DNA of 64,000 nucleotides from Corynebacterium gottingense (GCF_003693265.1 NZ_RDRE01000001.1:186001-250000), one strand, 5' to 3'; shown: positions 48,938-58,200, counted from the first letter of the stretch. The notes: a model not told the origin generated them from the sequence alone. Numbers and translations: made by a program.

Positions 48938-49876
48938 ATGAGTGAGGAAACGTTGACCAGTACCCCGGCCGCGTCCTGTTCCGACGTCCAGGTCGAGTCG
49001 CTTCCCGGCACGGCGAAGCCGGGTTCGACGTACGTGCTCTTCGAGTGGCCGCACGCCTGGACCCACGACGTGCTCGACGGCGGCACGCTCGGGGAGGAGC
49101 TCACCGAGAAGCTCAAAGCGCACCTCGCCGAGTACGACGCCTCCCTGCTCCTCATCCGCCACCCCACGCGCGAGGGCCGCCAGATCGACGACCACCACGT
49201 CTACCTCGTCTTCGCCGAGGACGAGGCCACCGAGGTCATGCACGTCGACGGCCCCGAAGCACTCCTGGAGCTGGACCTGTCCGGCCCGGGCAAGAATGCC
49301 GCGGCGGGCGCGACTGCGCGCACCAAGCCACTGCTGCTCGTATGCACGCACGCCAAGCGCGACCGCTGCTGCGCGGTGAAGGGCCGCAGCATGATCAACA
49401 AGCTGGTGCAGAAGTACCCGTTCGGCCACGGCAACGACGTGGTGTGGGAGACCTCGCACATCAAGGGCCACCGCTTCGCGCCGACGATGCTGCTCATGCC
49501 GTGGGCCTACAGCTTCGGCCGGATGACCTTCGAGGCCACCGACGCCATGCTGGAGGCCGCGCTGCGCGGCGAGTACTTCGTCCCCGGCAATCGGGGGCGC
49601 GGCACGCTGAGCGCCCCGGCGCAGGCCGCCGAAGTTGCGGTCGCGGCCGAACTGGCGCGTGCCGGCGAGCAGGTGCGCTACGGCGAGCTAGAGGTCACCG
49701 ACGTTGCGGTGACGGATGATGGGGGATACGTGCGCGTCGATAAGCACGGGGCGTCCTACACCGTGGAGCTTGCGCGCAAGGAGATTTCCGGGGTCGTGCC
49801 GTCGTGCGGTAAGCCCGCGAAGGACGGCGAGAGCTGGGTGCCTACCGCGGTGACAGCGCGTCCGCCACGCGCGTAA
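48938..49876 (+). CDS. Sucrase/ferredoxin-like family protein
   Basis: A 312-aa protein with a thioredoxin-fold ferredoxin-like domain; cysteine motif CTHAKRDRCCAVKG at about residues 137-150 is typical of the sucrase/ferredoxin-like family (likely [2Fe-2S]). The second half contains HIKGHRFAPTMLLMPWAYSF and ends in a basic tail. ATG seven bases after TAGGGT (leaderless). Its 3' end overlaps the convergent HAD gene by 35 bp. Physiological role unknown. Confidence 0.82.
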   Translation: MSEETLTSTPAASCSDVQVESLPGTAKPGSTYVLFEWPHAWTHDVLDGGTLGEELTEKLKAHLAEYDASLLLIRHPTREGRQIDDHHVYLVFAEDEATEVMHVDGPEALLELDLSGPGKNAAAGATARTKPLLLVCTHAKRDRCCAVKGRSMINKLVQKYPFGHGNDVVWETSHIKGHRFAPTMLLMPWAYSFGRMTFEATDAMLEAALRGEYFVPGNRGRGTLSAPAQAAEVAVAAELARAGEQVRYGELEVTDVAVTDDGGYVRVDKHGASYTVELARKEISGVVPSCGKPAKDGESWVPTAVTARPPRA

Positions 49877-50618
49877 TCACGTGGTCGGTGGCCGCGCGGA
49901 CATCGGCCGGGGAGTGGGCGAAGCTGTAGGAATGGTCCGCGATGGCGTGCATGGACATGTCGTTCCATGAGTCGCCGAAGGTGAAAAGCTCCACGTCAGA
50001 GCGGTCAATGTGCAGGCGGTCAAGGAGCTCGAGGATACCCGCGCCCTTCGTGCGGCCCGGCGCCATGATGTCCACGTACTGCTGGTTCTGCGCGACGGTG
50101 TAGTCCCCGGCAAGCGACTCGCCCCAGGCCACGACCTCGCGGCGCAGCGCCTCATCCGTGGGCACCCAGATCGGCACAACCGCGAACTGATGCTCCGGGA
50201 TGTCCGCGCGGGTCATGGGCGTGAAGTGCTCGGTGAAGTGACTTATCCCGCCGGTGTTGTCGGCAAACACACCGTCAATCGGGCCGATCGTCGTGCCGTA
50301 GATGGCCAGGCCGGCGCGCTCGCCGAAGGCGTCCAGCGCAGCGAGGAGCACGCCCGGGTCGATGGTGTAGCCGAAGAGGAGCTCGCGGTTGTCGCCCGTG
50401 GTGGCGGACGCGCCATTGGAAAGGACCTGGTAGTCGAAGGCGAGCGTGCTGCCGCGCATGCCGTAAGCGAGGGCGGAGCGGGAGCGGCCCGTGGCGGAAA
50501 TGGCGAGGTGGCCGGCGTCGCGCCACGCCCTGATCGCGGCAAGGTCGGCGGGGCTGAACCCCTTCGGCTCGTCGGGGTGGTGGAGGGTGCCGTCGAAGTC
50601 AAAGGCCGCGATCTTCAT
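49842..50618 (-). CDS. HAD-superfamily (Cof-type) phosphatase
   Basis: A 258-aa hydrolase: motif I FDFDGTL (residues 6-12), motif II ISATGRS, motif III Lys in GRTKGAG, motif IV FGDSWNDMSM. These fix the Cof/YidA subclass acting on sugar phosphates or similar. ATG at 50618, seven bases after TAGACT on the minus strand (leaderless); a much longer open frame upstream is an overlap with the opposite gene and is not used. Confidence 0.9.
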   Translation of the reverse strand: MKIAAFDFDGTLHHPDEPKGFSPADLAAIRAWRDAGHLAISATGRSRSALAYGMRGSTLAFDYQVLSNGASATTGDNRELLFGYTIDPGVLLAALDAFGERAGLAIYGTTIGPIDGVFADNTGGISHFTEHFTPMTRADIPEHQFAVVPIWVPTDEALRREVVAWGESLAGDYTVAQNQQYVDIMAPGRTKGAGILELLDRLHIDRSDVELFTFGDSWNDMSMHAIADHSYSFAHSPADVRAATDHVITRVADALSPR

Positions 50619-50696
50619 ACTGACGAGTCTAGGGGTGCAGCACGAGGCCATGAACTTGCACCGACAGCATCGCGTCCGCGCCCATATACTTCCCGT

Positions 50697-51857
50697 ATGG
50701 CTATCGCACAATGGGAAACAAATGCTGGCGGCGCACCCCTGCAGATCCAGGCCGAGGTCGCGCCGCGTTTCTTCCGCTCCGAGGACGAGGAGCAGGCGGA
50801 ATTCGCGCAAGCGCTCGTCGACGCGGTGCGGGAGGCCGCGGACGAATACACCGGCTCCGAGGAGCTGCCGACCGAATACCCGGATGAGGCGGTCGAGTCG
50901 CTGGCACACACGCTCAACGGCATCGGGGAGCTGCGCGAGGCGCTCGACGAGGGGATCTCGCCCGCAGAGGCAATGTTGCGCCTGAACCGGATCGACCAGG
51001 AACTGGCGCGGCTGTCGGAGCTGGACCCGCGCTTTGTCCCGGCTCGGTACTTCGCCCGCCGCGGGTGGATCGCGGCCGGCGACTTCGACCTGGGCGCGGT
51101 CGAGCAGGTCTGCGCGGAGCTGCCGGGCCTCCTGCCCGCGCCGGAGCAGACCGATGAGGGGCTGGCGTTCCACGCCTCGCTCTGGACCGAGGACCCGGCG
51201 CCCGAGCTGGAGGTGTACGCCGAGGTTGCGGACATCATGGCGGCCGTGACGCTGCGCACCGACGGCCCAGCGTTCGGCGTTCTCCGCGCGCTCGCCGCGG
51301 TGCCCGAGCGCATGCTCGACGCCCTCCCTGGCCTGCCTCCCGCGTCTTTCTACGCCGAGGCGGCCTATGCCAAGCACGTCAGCGATCTGCGCTTCACCGA
51401 CGCCTTCCAGGAGGACAACGCCTATCGACGCCTTGTCATCGACGCCCTGGCGCAGTCCCTGAAATTCCTCGCGGCCCACTCGCCCCGCTACGAGTTCCCC
51501 CTGCGCATGTCGGACGTCGTGGCCAGGATGGCCGAGCGAACCGAGCCAGAGGCGCTCGAGCTGGGGGCCCTGATGGGGCTCCTCGAGCACATTCAGTCCT
51601 GGCTGCCGCGCGCCGTCAACGACCTGGTGCCGCCGTGGTGGTTCGGCGAGGACAACGAGGACACCATTGAGGGCCTTGTCGCCAGCCTGACCGCCGACCA
51701 GTACGTCCGGATGGTCGCTGTGATGGACGCCAGCGCCGGGCAGCTTACCGACGAGGGCCTGCCCGACCGCGCGGCGTTCCAGGCCATCCCCGTCGACGAC
51801 CTGACCATGGAGATGCTGGCCGCGGAGAACGTCACGCTCTTCGCAGAGGAGCTCTAG
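50697..51857 (+). CDS. Uncharacterised acidic protein
   Basis: A 386-aa soluble, acidic, helix-rich protein (MAIAQWETNAGGAPLQIQAE at the start) without signal or membrane segments. The ATG follows TATACT by six bases. Divergent from the HAD gene with 78 bp between them. I do not recognise a domain. Confidence 0.7.
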   Translation: MAIAQWETNAGGAPLQIQAEVAPRFFRSEDEEQAEFAQALVDAVREAADEYTGSEELPTEYPDEAVESLAHTLNGIGELREALDEGISPAEAMLRLNRIDQELARLSELDPRFVPARYFARRGWIAAGDFDLGAVEQVCAELPGLLPAPEQTDEGLAFHASLWTEDPAPELEVYAEVADIMAAVTLRTDGPAFGVLRALAAVPERMLDALPGLPPASFYAEAAYAKHVSDLRFTDAFQEDNAYRRLVIDALAQSLKFLAAHSPRYEFPLRMSDVVARMAERTEPEALELGALMGLLEHIQSWLPRAVNDLVPPWWFGEDNEDTIEGLVASLTADQYVRMVAVMDASAGQLTDEGLPDRAAFQAIPVDDLTMEMLAAENVTLFAEEL

Positions 51858-51928
51858 GCTGGCCGTCGGGCTGCGGGGGCCGCGGGGTTGCGCGGCCGAC
51901 GGGACGTGCGCGGCCCCGACAAGACACA

Positions 51929-51992
51929 TGACGAGAACCCCTTGACGAGGTCGCTGATGATTCCCAGCACCTTCGTCAAGGGGTTCTCGTCA
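51929..51992. terminator. Very long hairpin between convergent genes
   Basis: A perfect 20-bp stem (51929-51948 with 51973-51992, starting TGACGAGAACCCC) that continues inward with eight more pairs around two bulges, leaving an 8-base loop. It lies between the uncharacterised gene and metI and probably terminates both; no T-run follows on plus. The rest of 51858-52015 is empty. Confidence 0.75.
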
Positions 51993-52015
51993 AATAGAAC
52001 CGGCGCAGCCTACAC

Positions 52016-52696
52016 CTACCGGCGCATGACCTTCTTCGACAGCACGTTGCCCAGCAGCTGCGCGAGCTGGACCACGACCACGATGACGATCACGGCCGCC
52101 CACGTCACCTGCGGCTCGAACTGGCGGTAGCCGTAGACGATGGCGAAGTCACCGATGCCGCCGCCGCCGATGTAGCCGGCCATCGCGGACATATCGATCA
52201 CGGCGATGAAGATGAAGGTGTAGCCCAGGATCAGGGGACCGAGCGCCTCGGGCAGGATCACGGACTGGATGATCTTCCACGGTCCGGCGCCCATGGAGCG
52301 GGCGGCTTCGATCACGCCCGGGTCGATGGCCACCAGGTTCTGCTCCACGATGCGGGCCACGGTGAATGTGGCGGAGAAGCACATGACGAACGTGGCGGCG
52401 CCGCGGCCGATGGTCGTGCCCACCACACCGAGCGTGATGGGGTAGAGCATGGCGATCATGATGATGAACGGGATCGGCCGGAAGAAGTTCACGGCGATGT
52501 TGATGATCCAGTACACCACCGCGTTCTGCAGAATGCCGCCCGGCCGGGTGGTGTAGAGGAAGATACCCAGAAGCAGGCCGAAGAAACCGCCAACAACCAT
52601 GGTGATGCCCACCATCCACATGGTGTCGCCGATGGATTCGATGAAGGTGGGGCCGAGGCGGTCCCAGTCGGGTTCGGCGAGGATCATTTCGTTCAT
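52016..52696 (-). CDS. metI: Methionine ABC transporter permease
   Basis: A 226-aa inner membrane protein with about five to six helices; the EAA loop reads EAARSMGAGPWKIIQSVILP. It forms the membrane pore of the MetNIQ methionine importer. Overlaps metN by 4 bp. Confidence 0.94.
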   Translation of the reverse strand: MNEMILAEPDWDRLGPTFIESIGDTMWMVGITMVVGGFFGLLLGIFLYTTRPGGILQNAVVYWIINIAVNFFRPIPFIIMIAMLYPITLGVVGTTIGRGAATFVMCFSATFTVARIVEQNLVAIDPGVIEAARSMGAGPWKIIQSVILPEALGPLILGYTFIFIAVIDMSAMAGYIGGGGIGDFAIVYGYRQFEPQVTWAAVIVIVVVVQLAQLLGNVLSKKVMRR

Positions 52697-53724
52697 CGGG
52701 TGATCTCCTCAATGTCGGTAGTGGACTGCAGGGTGTGGAGGAACTCGTTGATGGCGGCGTCGTCGCCGTTGAGGCGCACCGTCATCTTGCCGAAGGAGTG
52801 CGACTGCAGGGTGGCAATGCCCGCGTGCACGGGCTGGATGCTCACGCCACGTTCGCGCGCCTTAGAGGCCGCGCCGAAGAAGCCGGAGTCCTCGGAGAGG
52901 TCGACGGTGAAGAGGCGGCCGGGTGCGGCGTCGAGAAGCTCTTGTGCCTCGACCTCGTTGGGGGTGTTGCGCAGGCTGGTGGAGACGAAGCGCTTGGCCA
53001 CCGCGGTTTGCGGGTCGGAGAAGACGTCGTAGACGCTGCCGTACTCGACGACCTGGCCGGCCTCCATGACGGCGACCTTGTCGGCGATGGAGCGGATCAC
53101 GTCCATCTCGTGGGTGATCACCACGATGGTGATGCCGAGCTCTTCGTTCACGCGGCGCAGCACCTCGAGGACCTCGTGCGTGGTCTCGGGGTCGAGCGCG
53201 GAGGTCGCCTCGTCGGCGAGCAGCAGCGAGGGGTTGGTGGCCAGGGCGCGCGCAATGCCGACGCGCTGCTTCTGTCCGCCCGAGAGCTGCTCGGGGTAGT
53301 TCTTGCCGCGCTCGGCCAGGCCCACAAAGTCGAGCAGTTCGTTCACGCGGCGTTTGCGCTCTTGCTTATCGACGCCCGCGAGCTTCAAGGGGTACTCAAT
53401 ATTGCCAGCGGCGGTACGAGAATTGAAGAGGTTGAACTGCTGGAAGATCATGCCAACATTGCGGCGAATGTTGCGGAGCTGGCGCTCGGACTTGCCGACG
53501 ACGTCGGTGCCGTCGAGAAGCAACTGCCCACCCGTGGGGGAATCGAGGCCGTTGATGAGGCGGACCAGCGTGGATTTGCCGGCACCCGAGTAGCCGATGA
53601 CGCCGAGGATTTCACCCGGCTCGACAGTGAGCGTGACGCCGTCGACGGCGGTGACTTCGCGGTTGCCGGTTTTGAAGACCTTGGAAACGTCCCGGAACTC
53701 GATCCGGGTGCCGGTGTTGGGCAT
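52693..53724 (-). CDS. metN: Methionine ABC transporter ATP-binding protein
   Basis: A 343-aa ATPase: Walker A GYSGAGKSTLV, signature LSGGQKQRVGIARAL, Walker B LLLADEATSALD, then a C-terminal NIL domain (about residues 270-343) that senses internal methionine and inhibits transport. Overlaps metI by 4 bp and the upstream metQ by 1 bp (TAATG). Exact 13-mer copy at 53364. Confidence 0.95.
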   Translation of the reverse strand: MPNTGTRIEFRDVSKVFKTGNREVTAVDGVTLTVEPGEILGVIGYSGAGKSTLVRLINGLDSPTGGQLLLDGTDVVGKSERQLRNIRRNVGMIFQQFNLFNSRTAAGNIEYPLKLAGVDKQERKRRVNELLDFVGLAERGKNYPEQLSGGQKQRVGIARALATNPSLLLADEATSALDPETTHEVLEVLRRVNEELGITIVVITHEMDVIRSIADKVAVMEAGQVVEYGSVYDVFSDPQTAVAKRFVSTSLRNTPNEVEAQELLDAAPGRLFTVDLSEDSGFFGAASKARERGVSIQPVHAGIATLQSHSFGKMTVRLNGDDAAINEFLHTLQSTTDIEEITR

Positions 53725-54608
53725 TACTTGTACTCCTCCACAAGCTCATCGAGGATCTTGTTCAGGTCCTCCTTGGAGCGCTGGACCTGCACGGCGGTGC
53801 CGTTAGAGTCCTCGTTGAGCGCCTCGGTGACCTCGGCGGACTGCCAGATCTCCACGAGCTTCTCGTAGGTCGGGTTGTCCACCTCGTCCGCCTTCACGGT
53901 GAAGACGTTGATGTACGGCTCGGCCAGCTCGGAGTTCGGGTCGTCCGCGGCGACGGAGGAAGCCGGGTCGATGCTGGCGCGCTGCAGCCAGTTGTTGTTG
54001 ATGATCGCCGGGCGGCCCTCGTGGTACGCGTTCGGCGTCTGGGAGGCGTCGACGGCGACGACCTTCACCTTGGAGGCGGCCTCGTCGATGTCTGCCGGGG
54101 TCGGCGTGAGCTTCGGCGCGCCCTCCTTCAGCTTCAGCAGGTCGGCCTGGACGAGCACGTTGATCGCGCGGCCCTGGTTGGACGGGTCGTTCGGGATCGC
54201 GACCTCCTGGCCCTCGATGCCGTCGACGGAATCGTGATCCTTCCAGAACAGGCCCAGCACGTTGATCTCGCCGGAGCCGACGATGCGGAGATCCTCGTCG
54301 GAGGTGGCGTTGTACTGCGCCTGGTAGTTGATGGTCTGGAACTTCGACACATCCATCTGGCCCTCGGTGTGCGCCGGGTTGACCTGCGGGTACTCGGAGA
54401 AGCGGACGATGTCCAGCTTGATGCCCTGCTCCTTGGCCTGCTCCTCAAACACGGACCACGCTTTCAGATCGGCGTCGGTGGTGCCGATCTTTACCGTGGT
54501 GGTATCGCCGGAGCTATTCGACGAATCCGACTCGGAGCCGCACGCCACAAGGCTCGTCGCGGCGATAACGGAGGCCGCTGCTGCGGCGAGGAAACGGTTG
54601 GTACGCAT
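53724..54608 (-). CDS. metQ: Methionine-binding lipoprotein MetQ (copy 1)
   Basis: A 294-aa NlpA-family lipoprotein; lipobox SLVACGS with Cys23, then the binding domain (VKIGTTDADLKAWSVFEEQA, VAIPNDPSNQGRA). It delivers methionine to MetNI. The preceding gene 21 bp upstream is a close paralogue. Confidence 0.92.
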   Translation of the reverse strand: MRTNRFLAAAAASVIAATSLVACGSESDSSNSSGDTTTVKIGTTDADLKAWSVFEEQAKEQGIKLDIVRFSEYPQVNPAHTEGQMDVSKFQTINYQAQYNATSDEDLRIVGSGEINVLGLFWKDHDSVDGIEGQEVAIPNDPSNQGRAINVLVQADLLKLKEGAPKLTPTPADIDEAASKVKVVAVDASQTPNAYHEGRPAIINNNWLQRASIDPASSVAADDPNSELAEPYINVFTVKADEVDNPTYEKLVEIWQSAEVTEALNEDSNGTAVQVQRSKEDLNKILDELVEEYK

Positions 54609-54629
54609 GACGGTAAATTCCTTTGCTAA

Positions 54630-55520
54630 CTACTTGCTCTGCAGGCGGTCGAGGATGTCGTTGAGCTCGTTGGCCGGGCGGCTGACCTCAACGGCGGTGC
54701 CGCGGGAGTCCTCCTGGACCGCCTCGGTCACGGCCGGGTCGTGCCACAGCTCGGCGAGCTTGACGTAGGTCGGGTTTTCCACGTCCTCGGCGCGGGAGGC
54801 GAACACGTTGATGTACGGCTCGCCCTGCTCGGAGCCCGGGTCGTCCTGGAAGATGGCCTGATCCGGCTCGATGCCGGCGCGGTCCAGCCAGGAGTTGTTG
54901 ATAATTGCCGGGCGGCCCTCGCCGTACGCAGACGGGGTCTGGGATGCGTCCACCGGGACCACGGAGACCTTGGACGCCTCGGTGTCTACATCGACCGGAG
55001 CCGGCGCGTACTCGTCAGCGCCGTCCTTCAACTCCAGCAGGCCTGCCTGGACCAGCACGTTGATGGCGCGGCCCTGGTTGGTGTCGTCGTTGGGGATGGC
55101 CACCTCTTCGCCCTCAATGCCGTCGAGGGAGTCGTGATCCTTCCAGAACAGGGCGAGCGGGTAAATCTCGGAGGAGCCAACGACCTTGAGGTCGTTGCCG
55201 GAGTCCTTGTTATAGGAGGACAGGTAGAGGATGTGCTGGAACTTGTTCAGGTCCAGCTCGCCCTGCGCGAGCGCCTCGTTGACCGGGGCGTAGTCGGAGA
55301 ACTGGACGATGTCCAGGTCGATGCCCTCGTCGGCGGCTAGGTCCGAGAAGACGGACCACGCCTTCTGGTCCGCATCCGTGGTGCCGATCTTGACGGTGAC
55401 GTTGCCGTCGCCGTCGGTGTTCTGGCCGGCCGTGTCGTCGGACTCGTTCGAGCAGGCGACGAGGCTGGTGGCAAGAAGGGTGGAGGCCGCGATCGTGGCG
55501 AGAGTGCGCGAGATACGCAT
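54630..55520 (-). CDS. metQ: Methionine-binding lipoprotein MetQ (copy 2)
   Basis: A 296-aa paralogue of the next gene with the same order of motifs (lipobox SLVACSN, VKIGTTDADQKAWSVF, AIPNDDTNQGRA). It is the first gene of the operon metQ-metQ-metN-metI; the ATG at 55520 has a strong RBS (AAAGGAG). The open frame to 55571 is leader. The pair probably arose by tandem duplication and may differ in ligand (L- or D-methionine, or peptides). Confidence 0.9.
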   Translation of the reverse strand: MRISRTLATIAASTLLATSLVACSNESDDTAGQNTDGDGNVTVKIGTTDADQKAWSVFSDLAADEGIDLDIVQFSDYAPVNEALAQGELDLNKFQHILYLSSYNKDSGNDLKVVGSSEIYPLALFWKDHDSLDGIEGEEVAIPNDDTNQGRAINVLVQAGLLELKDGADEYAPAPVDVDTEASKVSVVPVDASQTPSAYGEGRPAIINNSWLDRAGIEPDQAIFQDDPGSEQGEPYINVFASRAEDVENPTYVKLAELWHDPAVTEAVQEDSRGTAVEVSRPANELNDILDRLQSK

Positions 55521-55620
55521 GTTGGCTCCTTTGTTGAGTTCGGGAATTGTTGACGGATAGAAATCTAGCACCCAATGTACCGCTTAGTCTATGTTTGCGG
55601 GATATTGCTTACTAAGCTGT
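55521..55620 (-). promoter_or_regulatory. met operon leader/promoter region
   Basis: About 100 A/T-richer bases with several TAGAC-type words on the minus strand (near 55592 and 55615) and a TACATT/TAGATT near 55565-55580 that could be -10 elements. I could not find the palindrome TAGAC-N6-GTCTA of the McbR regulator. Confidence 0.3.
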
Positions 55621-55990
55621 CTATCTTGTCTTTGGAATTGGCCCATGCGTATCTCTGCGAGCTGTGTTTGCTTCGGCATTTTGCGCGTCCGTTGCGATGC
55701 GGCGCAGCGCGTCGCGCAGATGGTCGGTTTCGGGGCTGGAATCCATGAGTAGTTGAGTGTCTAAATCGCGACATACCCAGAGCAAATGCCATGCAAGATC
55801 GTCCCAGTCCGGCGCACCGGTGATGAAACTAGAGCCGTGATCAGTAGCCTCAATCTCTGAGCGATACGTGGAGGGGATTCGGGCGGCGACCTCTTCCGGT
55901 GTCGCTGTGGGGTGGACGCGAGCCGCGCAACTGAAACGTTGCGCGATATTGGTGCTTAATGCTGGGAATGGGGCTGCGCGAGGGTTAAAC
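55621..55990 (-). pseudogene. Displaced C-terminal part of a WYL-domain regulator gene
   Basis: Reading minus from 55990: the frame runs through EEVAARIPSTYRSEIEATD into GSSFITGAPDWDDLAWHL and DALRRIATDAQNAEAN, then stop at 55621. This is the normal end of a YafY/WYL protein. Its N-terminal part lies 4.5 kb away at 60480-61276, separated by the ars/tetR segment. Confidence 0.75.
55834..55990. repeat. 157-bp direct repeat, left copy
   Basis: Aligns without gaps to 60467-60623 with about 15 mismatches (about 90 percent identity), and identity stops abruptly at both ends. The two copies flank 4476 bp of accessory genes. Confidence 0.88.
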
Positions 55991-56267
55991 CTGCCGCAAG
56001 TTCCCCGGCCACAGCGTGATCACCGGCGTCGATGGCGTGCTCTGCCCGCCTGGCATGGCCATTCGTCTCGTCGAGCGGCACCGATTTTCTGGTCGTTGCA
56101 CCGCGCGCAGACGACGTCTGGCTCAACCACTGCGCGCTGCGCGCCGGGTACGTCTGTCGCAAGTGAACCTCTCCGGCGGCAATGACACCCAGATTGCGGC
56201 GACGTATTCAGCTGAGGACGTGGCCAAGCTACGCGCCACGGAGTAACGGGGTTTGCGCCCGTTAGTC
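55991..56267. other. Unassigned remnant next to the ars genes
   Basis: No intact gene. On plus, an open frame ends VNLSGGNDTQIAATYSAEDV then AKLRATE and TAA at about 56246 and looks like a real protein end, but no start fits; probably the 3' remnant of a gene cut at the repeat boundary. Confidence 0.4.
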
Positions 56268-56615
56268 TCAGTCCATCTGTAGCACGGTGCGAAGTTCCTC
56301 GAACAGCTCCGGGCGCAGCCGGTGTATGACTGTCCTGCCCTGGCGGCTCTTTTCTAGGAGGCCGGCCTCGGTAAGCATTTTGAGGTGGTGGGAAACTGTC
56401 GGTTGGCTTAGCCCGGAGCGTTGCGTGAGTTCGCCCACGCTCATCGGCTCGCAGCCCTCTTCGGCGATTCTGGAGAGAAGTTGTAGTCGGCCGGGGTCCG
56501 CTAAAACTTTGAACAGGTCCGCGTAACGCGTCGCGTCGTCTTCGGAGAGCAAGCCGGAGCCCAGCGAGCAGCAGTCGAGGCCGGTGTTTTCTGTGGTGGC
56601 GACGTAATCGTTCAT
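56268..56615 (-). CDS. arsR: ArsR arsenic-responsive repressor
   Basis: A 115-aa winged-helix repressor; DNA-recognition helix in LSQPTVSHHLKMLTEAG. Cys15, Cys16 and Cys55 are exactly the As(III) ligands known from C. glutamicum ArsR. It represses itself and the divergent acr3-arsC until arsenite or antimonite binds. I start at ATG 56615 (RBS GTAGGAAG); the longer frame runs into the operator. Confidence 0.93.
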   Translation of the reverse strand: MNDYVATTENTGLDCCSLGSGLLSEDDATRYADLFKVLADPGRLQLLSRIAEEGCEPMSVGELTQRSGLSQPTVSHHLKMLTEAGLLEKSRQGRTVIHRLRPELFEELRTVLQMD

Positions 56616-56631
56616 TCTTCCTACCTCGTCA

Positions 56632-56683
56632 TATTGACAGTGATAAATATGCTGTTTAGTGTTCGTTTTGAATGCTGTCAATA
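56632..56683. promoter_or_regulatory. ars divergent operator region
   Basis: TATTGACAG (56632-56640) and CTGTCAATA (56675-56683) are perfect inverted copies 34 bases apart, straddling the A/T-rich divergent promoter. They probably form the ArsR-controlled region. Confidence 0.5.
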
Positions 56684-56697
56684 GATAAGGATTCCAG

Positions 56698-57777
56698 ATG
56701 GAAGACACAACCTCTCAGCCGGTAGAGCGTATGTCGTTTCTTGACCGCTTCCTGCCGGTGTGGATCATGCTCGCCATGGCGGCGGGCCTCGCCCTCGGCC
56801 GAGCGGTGCCGGGGCTTTCGGGCGCACTTGAGAGTCTCGAAGTCGGAAGCATCTCGCTTCCGATCGCGCTCGGCCTCCTGGTCATGATGTACCCGCCTTT
56901 GGCCAAGGTGCGCTACGACAAGACCCGCGAGATTGCCACCGACAAACGTCTCATGACCGTGTCCATCATCTTGAACTGGATTGTCGGCCCCGCGTTCATG
57001 TTCGCGCTCGCCTGGATCTTCCTGCCAGATGCCCCGGAGCTGCGCACCGGTTTGATCATCGTCGGTCTCGCCCGCTGCATCGCCATGGTGTTGGTGTGGT
57101 CCGACCTCGCCTGCGCTGACCGGGAAGCCACCGCAGTGCTGGTAGCTATCAACTCGGTGTTCCAGGTGGTCATGTTCGGCGTACTCGGCTGGTTCTACCT
57201 GCAAATCCTGCCTGCCTGGCTGGGGCTGGAAACCACCTCGGTGAAGTTCTCGTTCTGGGCGATCGTGTCCTCCGTGCTGGTCTTTTTGGGTATCCCGCTG
57301 TTGGCCGGGCTGCTGTCTCGCATTATCGGCGAGCGCACCAAGGGCCGCGACTGGTACGAAAACACCTTCCTGCCCCGGATCTCCCCACTCGCGCTGATCG
57401 GCCTGCTGTACACAATCGTCCTGCTTTTCTCGTTGCAAGGCGACCAGATCCTCTCCCAGCCGTGGACGGTGGCACGGGTGGCGATCCCGCTGCTGTGCTA
57501 CTTCGTCGGCATGTTCGCTATTGCACTCTTGGTAGCCAAACTGTCCGGCATGGACTACGCCCAGTCGGCCTCGGTGGCGTTCACGGCTGCCGGCAACAAC
57601 TTCGAGTTGGCCATCGCAGTGGCGATCGGCACGTTCGGCGCCACCTCCGCCCAGGCGCTGGCGGGCACCATCGGGCCGCTTATCGAGATCCCTATCCTCG
57701 TCGGCCTCGTCTACCTCATGCGTGGGATCGGCCCGAAACTGTTCCCGGGTGACCCAACCCTGCCCAAATTGTCCTAA
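56698..57777 (+). CDS. acr3: Arsenite efflux permease, ACR3 family
   Basis: A 359-aa exporter with ten hydrophobic helices; the conserved cysteine of ACR3 proteins is in GLARCIAMVLVWSDLACAD, and the C-terminal GNNFELAIAVAIG is typical. Exports As(III) made by ArsC. arsC follows 9 bp downstream. Confidence 0.94.
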   Translation: MEDTTSQPVERMSFLDRFLPVWIMLAMAAGLALGRAVPGLSGALESLEVGSISLPIALGLLVMMYPPLAKVRYDKTREIATDKRLMTVSIILNWIVGPAFMFALAWIFLPDAPELRTGLIIVGLARCIAMVLVWSDLACADREATAVLVAINSVFQVVMFGVLGWFYLQILPAWLGLETTSVKFSFWAIVSSVLVFLGIPLLAGLLSRIIGERTKGRDWYENTFLPRISPLALIGLLYTIVLLFSLQGDQILSQPWTVARVAIPLLCYFVGMFAIALLVAKLSGMDYAQSASVAFTAAGNNFELAIAVAIGTFGATSAQALAGTIGPLIEIPILVGLVYLMRGIGPKLFPGDPTLPKLS

Positions 57778-57786
57778 GGAGACGTT

Positions 57787-58194
57787 ATGAAGCCCTCAGT
57801 CTTGTTTGTGTGCGTCGGCAACGGCGGAAAGTCCCAGATGGCGGCGGCGCTCGCCGAGAAGCACGCGGGTAGCCAGCTCGGCATCCACTCCGCGGGCACC
57901 AAACCTGGCACGTCGCTGAACCAGGAATCGGTCGAGGCGATCGCAGAGGCCGGCGCCGACATGTCGCGCGGCACGCCCAAACCCATCGATCCGGAACTGC
58001 TGCGCAGCGTTGATCGCGTTGTGGTGCTCGGCGAAGACGCGCAGGTGGACATGCCCGACGACGCACGCGGCACGCTGGAGCGCTGGCGTACCGACGAACC
58101 CTCGCTCCGCGGCATCGAAGGCATGCAGCGCATGCGCCTCGTACGCGACGACATTGACGCCCGTGTGCGCTCGCTTATCGACGAACTCCTGTAA
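57787..58194 (+). CDS. arsC: Arsenate reductase, LMW-phosphatase type (mycothiol-dependent class)
   Basis: A 135-aa reductase with P-loop [13 protein letters not shown] (catalytic Cys9) and the general-acid region. The C. glutamicum enzymes of this class use mycothiol and mycoredoxin; that cofactor is inferred from the genus. It turns arsenate into arsenite for Acr3. Confidence 0.9.
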   Translation: MKPSVLFVCVGNGGKSQMAAALAEKHAGSQLGIHSAGTKPGTSLNQESVEAIAEAGADMSRGTPKPIDPELLRSVDRVVVLGEDAQVDMPDDARGTLERWRTDEPSLRGIEGMQRMRLVRDDIDARVRSLIDELL

Positions 58195-58200
58195 CGGCCT

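Noticed and set aside
49842..51929. HAD gene read as a 695-aa protein
   Set aside because: Only the last 258 residues are HAD; the rest is antisense to the gene at 50697. The leaderless ATG at 50618 fits.
55560..55640. SAM riboswitch or McbR operator before the met operon
   Set aside because: The leader is short and A/T-rich without the conserved SAM riboswitch helices, and no TAGAC-N6-GTCTA palindrome is present.
55589..55792. 67-aa minus-strand ORF
   Set aside because: It is in another frame than the clearly conserved WYL C-terminal fragment covering the same DNA.
56016..56246. 76-aa plus ORF next to the left repeat
   Set aside because: Only its last 25 or so residues look like protein; no start or RBS. 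Kept as an unassigned remnant, not as a gene.
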